Positions 1-9,977 of a stretch of DNA of 64,000 nucleotides are shown piece by piece. The stretch comes from Apophysomyces variabilis. Taxonomy: Eukaryota; Mucoromycota; Mucoromycetes; Mucorales; Mucoraceae. The first letter of the stretch is position 1. Every line of letters begins with the position of its first letter. The stretch spans positions 1 through 64,000 of the forward strand of contig MZZL01000388.1 in NCBI GenBank assembly GCA_002749535.1. The letters run 5' to 3'. A model generated the notes under the pieces. It worked only from the letters and a program-made list of their open reading frames with translations, was not told where the DNA came from and did no database searches. Made by a program: the position numbers and the translations under genes.

Positions 1-584
1 GATATCAAGAAGGACAAATTGCAAACAACAAAACAAGAACACAAACCTTCCCAAAGACCGCTACTGAAGACAAACAAGCTATTTCTACTGTTGTCCATCC
101 TTGTCGCGCTTTCCTCCCTCTGGTCTCCTGGCGTACATCGAATCCCTATGGTGAACACGTTGGCGGCATCCTTGTCCTGGTTCCGAGCCAAACTTTCCTG
201 ACACTTGTTGGGAAGGTTTGGCACCAAGCCTTTAGGGTCCGGACCTAAGGATTACAGGTCTATGGAACGGTCCTACGGGAACGATCCGATGGTATGGGCT
301 ATGGTACGGCCTGTATCTGGGCCTAGGGTTAGGTCTTCAGGCCCTGAGCCCTAAGGCTTGATCGGAACTAGGGTAGTGAACAAACCTCGACCGAGCGAAG
401 ACCTGAAAGCTAGCAGGATCAGACAACACAAGCCGAAGCACGGCAGGCCGCCTTTCCACCGCTGGTGTTGCCCCACCTTCGTATATGTCACTGGGCATAC
501 AGTATAGGCAACAACATGTAAAGGTAAATCAATATTGACAGTCTTACAGCTTTATACTAATTCTTCTTTGTAATTATCGGCTTT

Positions 585-630
585 GACACAGTGTGGATGC
601 CACAACAAAAACAGGCATCCACACTGTATC
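585..630. repeat. Inverted repeat with T tract
   Basis: A 17-nt arm at 585-601 is the reverse complement of 614-630 with one mismatch, separated by a 12-nt A/C-rich loop. An uninterrupted run of T starts at about 636. It resembles an intrinsic terminator hairpin, but in a nuclear fungal genome it is more likely a repeat remnant or a Pol III-type stop. No gene reads into it. Confidence 0.6.
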
Positions 631-887
631 AGGTCTTTTTTTTTTCAATTTTCTGTAGAGGCCCTTGTCAGACACGTACAAAGGAAGGTGCGCGGTGATG
701 CCTTGGTGGATCGGCTGTAAGTCCTGTTTCGTGCTTCATGGCTTGTGTTTGTCTTGATCCTTGTCACTGGCTAGTTTCTCTGGGATCCCGGAGAAGCCGG
801 CTGGTGCAAGGTCATGGTGACCTGGCTTGGTCATCATGGCTGGTCAGCTCCTCTATCGGGAGCTGGCTGTGCGGGATCTTTAGGACA

Positions 888-905
888 CCGGCTCCTAGGA
901 GCCGG
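888..905. repeat. 18-bp perfect palindrome
   Basis: The sequence CCGGCTCCTAGGAGCCGG is its own reverse complement. It lies in a GC-richer patch with several other GCCGGCT-like motifs (about 795 and 905). Function unknown; possibly part of a decayed repeat. Confidence 0.7.
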
Positions 906-3078
906 CAGGGAGTCTTTTGGGGCATGGCTAGCTCCACGTCAAGCTAACTAGTTAACACAATGCATCTTTGAATTCTGTGTTGTACTGGTATGCACTAGTG
1001 GAGTTAGTCAATGCTTCAAAGGATTCCCGCGTCCTAAGGATCGGCTAGCGGACGGGTTTGAGCTTGGTAGGGGCGCGTTCCCGTCAAACATGGTAGTCAT
1101 AGGGTAGTAGTAGATTAGCCCAGGATACCTTTTCATACGTCAATTGTACATGCAAGCAGCTAGGTCAATAAATACTTCAGCATGCTCTTCATACAATTCT
1201 TCTTATTGCGTTTCTAGAGCATTGATATTGTCTTAAAATCGCTTGCCTAAAAAAGGTAGTGCTAAATAGCGGGAGGTCTCATCTTAATTGCGCGTTCTTT
1301 AAAGAGCTATTTGATCATCTGCCAATAGTGTCTAGGACATAATTGTATGTCGTGGTGTTACGCTACTCTGGGTTTCGTTATCTAACGGCTCTCAGTCGCA
1401 GATTTTCTTGATCGCTACCTGTGCAGAAATTCACCGTAAAAACGATGCGAATGGAACTCTACGTTACCCTACATTATACCTACCTCTCATTGAACTTGGC
1501 AGAGATCTTTTGGAGTCAATGATTGATTTAAGCCTGCGGCTATGGCTTGCTCCAGTTAACATAATTGAATCATCTATGACACTACTATTTGCCCTAATTC
1601 TCATTTTTGCTGTAAATCGGCACGCATGATAGATATCTGCCACGAGCCCTCTGGCCACAAGGAAATATTTACATGCAATCTAGGAAACTTTTCGTGTCTT
1701 CACTGTTTACTTTCGTTTGTTGATGAACATCATGGCTACACATACTATTTCTAGAAAGTGGCCTGTGCTTACTTTTGAGCAACGTTTCCTTGCCTCAAAT
1801 ATAGCAGAGACAAGTAAATGTGCTCCTTGGGCAAGCTTGATATGGGATTCAATAGGTTTGGAGGAAGTTTCTCTGCCTTCGTTGGACTTCCTCTTTGACT
1901 TTCCGTATTTGCCTAAACGGCCCGTGCTATCCAGTATCAGTGTCTCCGAAAGGAGTGTGTTCAATATAGATGGCGTACAATGTATGTAAGTGTTCTATTG
2001 GTAAATTACTTCAGGCTTTCATACAGACGGTACCTTTGTCTTTGATGAGATCACCTTTACGCGTATCTCTTTCCTTGCCGAGTGTACGTCATATCAATGG
2101 CTCAGAAGATCCATTAATTGCCACCACTCTTCCCTACCCCAATATTTACATCTAAACCGATAAGTGTCAGAAATCTCTCAGTATATCGTTACTAACTTAT
2201 TTCGTACAGCAGGTGATAACAGGGCGCGAGACCATCAGCATTTTTTGATATCCCAGTTATTCTATGGTTAGGTCTTTAAGCAAGCCAGTATTATTTCCGT
2301 ATTGATATGCCAGCAATATCTTTGGCATCTTTATGCTGGGTGTAAGCAAACACGTATTGTAGTTGGAGGAAGCAATTTAATTGAAATGGAGAATTTCTTT
2401 TTTGCCCATCCAACTCTATGGCTGGAGCCACTTATGAATATGTCACTATTACTGCTCGTTCCTTATACACAATCTCGTGCTGTCCGCGATAGGGTATGCA
2501 CACAGGTGTCAACTCGTATGCGCTGCAATTGCCAGTTCATTTGTAACACAGTACATATACAGATGAAATAAGGAAACACATAGTCTTCATTGGATGGAAA
2601 AGGATGGAAAAGGACAATGATTTTCGAATTTAAGCGAAGAATACACCTTTTGTACACCACGTATTTGCCACGATCTAATTGATGAAAAATAACTTATTCA
2701 CCAGCGTAAACCTATCCTATGCATCAACGTGGAATATTATGAAATAGGCACAGCAAATATTCCAAATCCAATTTTCTGCACCATGCCTTTTGTTTGCGTT
2801 GCCATTTCCAAATTCCTATTTCAACGGTACGTGCACCATCCAGAAGCTCTCTGTTTGGGTTCAATAACAGAATTCTTTTATTAGGCTAGACGGTCTGATT
2901 CGTTGGCATAGGATCTGCATGTCAGAAAACATTGGCCTATGCAAACAAAACATACTCCGTGAGCCGTTCTATGCATCTACTGACACCTAATTTTTTTCTG
3001 CAAGGTAAAGATTTATGTACATAAACGTCTCTGGGTGCAATTCTCATGTTTTGTGCTTTTTTTTTTTTCGCTTCGCCA

Positions 3079-3438
3079 TTATTTTCCCGCAACAGCATTG
3101 GTCTTGCGAGAGACATAAGGTCCAAGCTGAAAAGTTACCGAGGTAGATGAGTTGACCATGTCATAAACACAACTCAACTAGAATAAACGTACCGTAAAGC
3201 CTTCTAAATCAGGGACAACAAAAGTTCGGACTTTGTTCCAGTCAATGATATATCCTCCACGTTTCGTATGTCGACCCATGGCGCCAGAACCAGTACCTAA
3301 AGTGTGAAAAGAGGATTTAGTTGCTGAAACGATTTCTTCCTTAAGGGTAATCGAACCTTTGTAATAGTTGTGTCCTTTCTTGGACGTCAAGGGAGCACGG
3401 CTTGCACCTCGAGGTAATGAGCGAATGACACCAAACAT
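3079..3438 (-). CDS. MRPL27: Mitochondrial ribosomal protein L27/L41 (mL41 family)
   Basis: Component of the large subunit of the mitochondrial ribosome. Three exons are inferred: 3357-3438, 3193-3296 and 3079-3126, giving 77 residues. The diagnostic part is a basic stretch GRHTKRGGYIIDWNKVRT followed by a VVPDLEGF motif, which is the conserved heart of the mL41 family; the last exon supplies LGPYVSRKT, matching the usual C-terminus. The first intron (3297-3356) is 60 nt, a multiple of three without a stop, so the frame stays open if it is retained. The second (3127-3192) starts with a perfect GTACGT. I chose the ATG at 3438 (MFGVIRSLPRG) because it gives a short basic N-terminus suited to import; an upstream start near 3519 is possible but adds unfamiliar sequence. 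Confidence 0.88.
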
Positions 3439-3982
3439 GATGAATCGTAGGCTTGATTCTTTCCTCTCCACTGAAGCACACCCATGAAATTTCCAGCAGA
3501 TCGATGTACTAAGCCACAAAAATTGCAGTTTTAGATTCCGACCAATCTGCCAAGTCAGGTAGGATCCAGAAGTGCAAGCAAGTCAGATTTGCTTGAAGCG
3601 GTATGGTTGACTAGAGTCTAGGTATCCAAAAAAAACCTAAAAGACCCATTATCCCCATTAAAGTTTTTGCAAGTTAAACAAACCACTTTTATTTTTATGT
3701 GGTTACATTGCTTTATTGCATCGCTAAAGGGGAGGAGGGTTCCACGTAGTACTACGATTTATCACCCTCTTTAAGATGATTTTATAATTAACCATCTTAA
3801 CCAATTGGGTAGAAATAAACATTATCTGTCCGTAACACATATAGATTGGTTGTTTTCACATTGATGTGTTATATTTCGGTGTAGTTACTGCTTATTAGGC
3901 TTATCACCAGCTGTTTGTCAATTTTCTGGCACTGTAGTCATCTCCTCACTTATCATTGTATGGACTACTCATGTCCCATAGA
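3439..3982. other. Intergenic, nothing recognised
   Basis: Spacer between the 3' end of FANCL and the mitochondrial ribosomal gene, both on the minus strand. AT-rich, presumably containing the FANCL 3' end and the ribosomal gene promoter. No motif stands out. Confidence 0.5.
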
Positions 3983-5399
3983 CTACATGATAGCTTTCGC
4001 TGTAATTTTCTACAGGTCCGCTGTCAGTTGATCCCCTAGCTAACCGAACAAATCAACTTACCTCGTTGCAATAAGGACATTCGCCAAACAAAACGTTGAA
4101 ACTTCGTGTTGTCTTTGGATTCGCTCGCAGCCACTGAGCAAAGTATTGGTCAACCCATGCAGCAGTATTGCTTCGATTTTTATCCCTACCTCGTACAAAC
4201 AGGATGGATGAAATCCTCGGTTACACTGTTCGTTGGTACAAACAACGTCTGGTGTTTGTTCACCATGCGTTTGATGTCGCAGCTTGTACGAGTAACATAT
4301 ACCACATTCAGTGTCGCTCCGCACACTATCAGTCACCTCTTTCTGAGATATGGATGTAGTGTGAAGAGCGCTACGTAGATTTTCGTAAGGAGTCCAACTG
4401 ATATTCCTAAAGTCTTGTCAAGTTGGTTCCGACAATTCATCCATACATTGGCACTGTTATTTGCTTTTTTCCTTTACCAATGATCAACATATTCTGTCCA
4501 ATTCTGCAATAATACAGCTATTCTTTTCTCACTGCCAAAGAACCGAACTTTTGGTGTGTCTCGGGGCATAAGAGGATCAATCTCGACGTGGACAGAGCAA
4601 TGATTTCCAAGAGCTATGCGTCGCCATGTATCACGTCGTGTCGGTTTTTCTGGTTCCAGAACGTGTGTGTGGATATCGATTTCCTCCATGCAAGTGAAGA
4701 AAGTATCGTATTGTGCCAGCAAATTACGACATTGAATCAACATGTCCTCCAACGATGTCGATGGTTCCATCGAAACTTCGCAAGGAATATCTACGGAGAG
4801 CTGAGGTGCAACAATTGGGTAAGTCGGAGGAAAATAAGCATGGATAACGTGCACACGATTAGAGACACTGATAAAGAGATGGAAGGTAAGAGCGTAAGTT
4901 CAGTCCCGTCTTTCAACGTTATTTCTCTCTATACTTTAAATCGAACGCTACATGATCCAACGATTCGCTCATATGTCGTATCCTTTCAAAGCCAATCGTA
5001 TGCAGATCAGCTATTAAACGTTTGTAACGCTGTGCAGATATCGTATTCTTTGCTGTAGGTATAGTTTCTAATGTGTCCTTAAGATCAGCTAGGAAAATTT
5101 CGACATCATCGCACTGGCTGAGGCGTTGTTCCACCCATTCTTCTCTGCCGTCTAAAAGCCGTTGAAATTCAGCATCACCATATAGGCTAGGTTTGTGGCT
5201 AGGATTAGCCGGATGACGAAGATGGATCTCAATCAAATGCTCTTGGTTCTAAGCGAGTGGTTTTAGTTGGGCTATTATCGAAGAATAGTTTCGGAACTGA
5301 TCGTTTTTATCTGTTGTAACGTACGCTGATAGTAAGAAAGCCTCGGTATACATAGCCTTCGCCATCAATAGGAGCTATGAGGGGGAACTGATGAAGCAT
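3983..5399 (-). CDS. FANCL: FANCL-type E3 ubiquitin ligase (Fanconi anaemia pathway)
   Basis: FANCL is the E3 that monoubiquitinates FANCD2/FANCI during DNA interstrand crosslink repair in animals and plants. Six exons are inferred: 5325-5399, 4935-5248, 4478-4867, 4190-4406, 4062-4133 and 3983-4009. They join in frame to 364 residues, close to the animal length of about 375. Visible landmarks are an N-terminal GYVYRGF motif, a central MEEIDIHTHVLEPEKPTRR segment followed by RRIALGN, and a C-terminal RING-like domain (ECGICYSYKL, then VVCTNEQC, GFHPSCLYEWLR, GECPYC) with the expected Cys/His ligands. The GEC-to-CPYC part is separated by a 56-nt intron, and the last eight residues sit on a tiny 27-nt exon. 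Introns are 52-76 nt. No frameshift or stop is seen, so the gene looks functional. It shares a 151-bp divergent promoter with the SANT gene. Confidence 0.93.
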
Positions 5400-5550
5400 C
5401 AACAAGTCATACGAAGACACGGAAAAGTGGGCCTGTCTTTCAACGCGTCCCTTTTTCTTCGACGCGACAAAAAAATTGGACAATTTGCTGCTCTCTCCGC
5501 TTCACTTTCCTATTTATCCTTGGTTCATTTTTTCATTTTCCAAACACATC
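5400..5550. promoter_or_regulatory. Divergent promoter, FANCL and SANT-domain gene
   Basis: The inferred start codons of FANCL (5399, minus) and the SANT gene (5551, plus) are only 151 bp apart, so both promoters must lie within or overlap this segment. It includes pyrimidine-rich patches just before the plus-strand ATG, a common fungal transcription-start context. No specific factor site is identified. Confidence 0.5.
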
Positions 5551-6389
5551 ATGGCCAACGTAGCAAAACCACGTAGTATGACTGCCGGTGCACGTAATGT
5601 GCTTCGGTCTAATGATTCAGCAAGTCTGTGGAATTGTACCTTGTCACCAGGTATGACACGATCCCTGAGAATGACATCTTAAAAATGCGAACCAATGTCC
5701 AAAATAAAAAGGCTGGACTGAAGACGAGGCCGAGACACTCCGTAAAGCGTTAATGAAATTTGGTGTGGGCAACTGGGCAAAAATCATCGAAAGTGGTTGT
5801 TTGCCCGGGAAAACCAACGCCCAGATGAATCTCCAGTTACAACGGTTATTGGGTCAGCAAAGTACAGCAGAGTTCGCCGGTCTTCACATTGATCCAAAAG
5901 TTATCGGTGAACGAAATTCGAAAATCCAAGGGGCCCATATTAAACGAAAGAATAACTGCATTGTTAATACCGGAGGTAACGTTGGATATGGATGATCTGA
6001 AGAAGAAAAAGGAAAAGCAGGAATTTATGCCGTTCTGTTATCCAGGTAAGCTGTCGAGAGAAGAACTACGTCAACGGGTACAGAAAAACAAGGAACTGTA
6101 AGTAGTTATGCGTGAATCCGTTACAAGGGCAGCTATTTGGAAAGAAACAAGAAGTATCTCATTTTCTCCACTTTAGCTATGAATTACCTGAATCAGAATG
6201 GAAACACATCGAACTACCAAAGATCGAGGATGTAAGTCTCTTGAGGATCCATTGAACTTATGATGCAGTACTAAGCTAGATGATGAGTAGCCTTTGTTAT
6301 TACTAGAATCCAAACGAGAAGCAATGCGTCGTCTTAAGCGTGAATTAGAATCTGTGCAAACAAAAATCAAGAAGCTGAGATCGGAATAA
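5551..6389 (+). CDS. Small SANT/Myb-domain protein
   Basis: Probable nuclear DNA- or histone-binding protein; specific function unknown. Five exons are inferred: 5551-5650, 5712-5975, 6046-6097, 6177-6231 and 6291-6389, total 189 residues. A single SANT/Myb repeat lies at about residues 33-80, with the typical spaced tryptophans in PGWTEDEAETLRKAL and FGVGNWAKI. It is followed by a conserved-looking KRKNNCIVNTGG segment, then a charged helix (about 150-189) that could form a coiled coil. The second intron (5976-6045) has to be removed to restore the frame; reading through it gives an apparent frameshift that is not real. The last intron carries a TACTAAG-like branch site. After the stop at 6389 a coding-like stretch (ISQLQKETDVVLP) appears in the +1 frame, so the true C-terminus could be longer and frameshifted. 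Confidence 0.72.
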
Positions 6390-7417
6390 GCCAACTGCAA
6401 AAGGAAACAGATGTTGTTCTTCCGCATTGAAGAGCGTGTAATTCGATAGCTTGTCATGCATAAAGGGCCAAAAAAAAAGGGGGGGGTGGGAACAAGCCCA
6501 GAAGCTGTAGATAAACTAGAACAAGAAAACATCAAGAGACAGGAAATAAAGCAAAGACGATTGTGGCTGTGACAATGTCAAAGCAGGTGCAAATATCAAA
6601 CAATATCTGTCATTTTGATTTGCTCACGAGGATGTTGGAACGCAATAAAGGAACGTGTTAAGAGTGAAACGTACTATTATAGAAAAGATATTCAAGGTAC
6701 ATAACTTCCAACCTACAGTTCTGCATTGTCACACTAAAGTGAGATCTTACTGAGGAAAGACGTTTCTTCCAACTGCCATGCTGCTGCCTTATTAACGTTA
6801 CCAACACTGTCTCTCGGAAGTTGACTTGTACATTGGGACACATATCATAATATCGCAGAACATCTAAATGTGATTGCTCTTTTCTGGTGATAAACAAACA
6901 GAAAGAGAAGCAAATGATTTCGGCTTGTTAGGAACGTGTAGCAGGGCAAAGATTGACCATTCCATGTGTATTTGTTTCTGTCCGACAAACCTTAAACTTC
7001 CACACTTATAATGGTTGAACTAACGATAATGGAACTCCTAAAAAGAGCCTTTGTAGCCAAGAAAGCTTTTTGAACAGTGCTTACCAATACTGTAGAGAAG
7101 AGGTGAAGCTGATTGTATTGTTCAAATTCCCATTCTGGACTAAGACGAGCAACCATGAGGGATATACTGGTTTTAGCACCAGATATCTGAAATTGGCGGG
7201 GAAATCAAGCCGACGCATTATCTTATGAAAAGGAAACAGAGACATATAGGGCAAGCACGTTCATGTAGCACAAGTGATCCTATTTCTGAACAACGCCAAA
7301 CAGTCTAAGCGCCTTTCATTATATTTGTATACTTTTCTGTTTCATTCTGTTGTTTTATCGAATCATTGAAAGAAAAAACGCACAGATGATTTGCATTGAT
7401 AATTGTTTTTCCTTCAG
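6390..7417. other. Region without a confident gene
   Basis: Short coding-like pieces occur on the plus strand, for example a glutamate/lysine-rich stretch near 6490-6550 (EAVDKLEQENIKRQEIKQRR), but they are broken by stops and I could not join them with credible splice sites. A G run follows an A run at about 6470-6487. It may hold upstream exons of the degenerate gene at 7418. Confidence 0.4.
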
Positions 7418-8012
7418 TCACTTCGACAAAATGTGAAACTTGCCATTGCACCTAAGTATGGTCTTAACAAAGATTGGTTATGAAATGAACCGATCTTGGG
7501 TTTTACGGCGGATCAACAACGCTGTCTGGCCGAGGCTCGGGTCACAAGCTTTACAGCTGAGTTTATGAGTCTATCGTCTGTCCATGCGTCTGTGTTGAAA
7601 CAAGTATTGGACCTGCGTTTGGGATCATTGCGGCCCAAAAGTGAAGTCGGATGCCCAATTAAGGTACAAGGTTTAGGCAGTGTAAGTCCTATTTCCCACC
7701 AATTGGTCGAACGCTGCTCACTCAGAAACCTAAAGTTCGGCATTTACTGCCATTTCCTAATAAAGAATAACCCATTTTCTCGACTCGAGCGAAATAGGAA
7801 GAGTAGTCATTCTAAATATGTTGTAATGGAACGCTGACAGATCAACGCATTGTTTATCAAACAGAAACGTCATTCAATAAAGAGCTCTTAAAGAGAAAAG
7901 TGAGATTGTTTGTGCACAAACCGAAAATCACCACTAAAGGCCTTACAAGAGATCTTAAACAGCTCAATTACTCTACTGGGTCACCTGTAGGGACGTCCAC
8001 TACACCGTAGGA
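7418..8012 (+). pseudogene. Degenerate coding region, family unknown
   Basis: After a good acceptor (TTCCTTCAG, ending 7417) an 88-codon frame runs 7418-7681 to a consensus GTAAGT donor, interrupted by one TGA at 7481-7483. A TGA here could have arisen from CGA by a single transition. A second exon from 7726 (after CACTCAG) ends in TAA at 7768-7770. About 65 nt further on a third coding-like block (about 7835-8012) reads ELLKRKVRLFVHKPK and ends in TAG. The pieces look like one conserved protein containing FTADQQRCLAEARVTSF and KQVLDLRLGSLRPKS, but I do not recognise it. Either this is a pseudogene, or the stop falls in an intron I have missed. Confidence 0.4.
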
Positions 8013-8790
8013 AGACCATATATACGTACTGTGCACGATGTCTTACCATCGCGTGGTAATGAGTAAGATGACTGCTTTGTCATGACAACGAGGGATCGTG
8101 GCTGTCATGAGAAACCAAAAGAAATAAACCTTGTGCGCCCTCCGAAACCAAATTGGCGAACGAGTTGGGACCGTCGAGAACAGGAAAGGAAATACAGTTG
8201 TATTTGTACTTTGGCAGTATGCCCTTTAGCTCTTTTTTGTTTTGTTTCCTAGGAGATGGAAGGAATGAAAAGATTGCTTTTTTTCTATGATGTAAAAATA
8301 CCAATGCTCGTGTTGCTGCGGAACCTTAATGCGTGCTAAAAATGGCCATTCGTTAGGGAATAAAAAAAATCCAGAAACAAAACGCCATCACGACCATGAA
8401 GTACATGGTTTTTGGAAGCAACAATGATACAAAGAAAAACAAAAGGAAACTGAAAAATAAAATAAACAAGAAGGTAGATATTACACTTTCCGGTTTAATT
8501 TTCGTTGATTATGATAAACATTTGTTTTTTGTATTTTCTCAATTGTCGCCACACCAGCCTCACTTTCATGGGTACACGAAACACCAAAAAATCCTGCGGA
8601 GCTGAGCACACACACACAGAGAGACACACAAAAAAAGGTCGTTGCCAAGTCACCCACTTAACTTTGCAACGTTCGGGTCATCTGCTTTTTTTTTTACAAA
8701 GAAAAATAAAACCCGCTCCCTTTTCCTTCCCCTTTTATTTCTTTTTTACTCTCGTTTTCTTTTTTTTCCTTCCACTCACGAACACGCAGT
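8013..8790. other. Spacer upstream of the Rho GTPase gene
   Basis: AT-rich spacer with a short (CA)n run at about 8609-8620 and long pyrimidine tracts (8680-8770) immediately before the GTPase start codon. This is the likely promoter and 5' UTR of that gene. No other gene seen. Confidence 0.5.
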
Positions 8791-9714
8791 ATGGGTAACA
8801 AAGAAATAAGTCGAAAAGTTGTTATTGTCGGTGACGGTGCCTGTGGCAAGACGTGTCTACTTACAGTGTTTGCGCACGGAGAATTCCCCGAGGTGAGAGA
8901 ATAGAGAGAAGCCAAATAAGAACATACCATTTTTCCAAAATCAGTCACTGAAGAGAAAAGGAACACCACCGAAATTCTTAGGGTCAATATATCCCTACAA
9001 TTTTTGATAGTTTCGTCAAAGATATCACTGTCGACGGTAAACGAGTCGGGTTGGCTTTGTGGGATACAGCAGGTATATATACATGGGACGACTTGAAGAG
9101 AGAAAAAAAAATTAAAGTTTCTAAACAAACAAAAAAGGTCAGGAGGACTTCGATCGACTTCGAACATTGTCATATCCTGACTCGGATGTGGTCCTGATTG
9201 CGTTTTCCGTTGATTCGCCCGAATCATTGGAGAATATCCCTGAAAAGGTAGGCCTTAACAACAGTAAAATAAACCCATATGTGCCCCTCTCCCTCCCTCT
9301 CTCTGTGAAAAAGCTGAGCCCAACCGACAAAGAAGTCTCTCTAACCTGTACCTCTCTGGCTTATTCTAACTTAGTGGTTACCCGAAATCAGCAAGTATTG
9401 CCCAGGCCTGCCGTATCTGTTGATTGGATGTAAAAAGGACTTGCGCAATGATCCTGCCATTGTGGCCGAATTACAGAAATCATCCCAAGCACCCGTCGCT
9501 TTCGAACAGGTACATAAAAAAAGAGAATACCGAGAATCCACGATAAGTAACTGATTTTATTTCCAAAAAAAAAAAGGGTGCTAGTATGGCTCGTTCCATT
9601 GGGGCTTACAAATATATTGAATGTTCTTCCAAAACGGGAGAAGGTGTTCAAGATGTCTTCATTAATGCAGTACGACCTACCTTAAAGAAATCAAAATCCT
9701 GTGTGATTTTGTGA
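8791..9714 (+). CDS. Rho-family small GTPase
   Basis: Membrane-anchored GTP switch controlling actin and cell-wall polarity. Five exons are inferred: 8791-8892, 8982-9072, 9138-9247, 9375-9509 and 9577-9714, total 191 residues, the normal Rho size. G1 is [11 protein letters not shown] (P-loop), the switch I segment contains IPTIF, G3 is DTAGQED, G4 is GCKKDL and G5 is ECSSKTGEG. The Rho insert region follows G4. The C-terminus is a lysine/serine patch ending CVIL, a geranylgeranylation-type CAAX box. Features resemble Rho1/Rho2 proteins, but the [14 protein letters not shown] switch I stretch differs from the usual FPEVYVPTVFENY, so I do not assign a numbered orthologue. The ATG at 8791 begins a normal short N-terminus. 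Confidence 0.92.
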
Positions 9715-9977
9715 TCTGACGCATACTTGTATTTTTGTTCTTTTTTTCTTACCCTTTACCCTTCTTTTTGTTTTGTTTCCCTCTCACTTGTTTTCCTATT
9801 ACCCCACGCTTTTATCATACTTCTTTTGTTGCAAACTATTCCTCGCTCTTCTTTCCTTGCCAATCTCAAATGACATTTCCATCGTAAAAAAGCCAACAAA
9901 TAATAATAATTGTTTTTCGTTTTTTGGGTTTAATCCAAATCCACCTTGCCCTTTCCAAAGTCAGTACTCTACTTCTT

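Larger units (their letters stand above)
1..3078. other. Gene-poor region, no supported gene
   Basis: I see no open reading frame here that combines length, splice sites and recognisable protein similarity. Short open frames occur on both strands, for example 1707-1964 minus and 1717-1989 plus, which overlap each other and have no family I know. The first kilobase is less AT-rich than the rest and contains inverted repeats (585-630 and 888-905) annotated separately. It may be decayed repeat DNA. Confidence 0.5.

Noticed and set aside
4106..4378. Plus-strand frames opposite FANCL
   Set aside because: They overlap exons of a clearly conserved gene on the other strand and have no family resemblance.
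5976..6045. Apparent +1 frameshift in the SANT-domain gene
   Set aside because: A GTAACG donor and a TTATCCAG acceptor remove 70 nt and restore the frame to NTGGKLSREEL, which continues the protein sensibly, so this is an intron.
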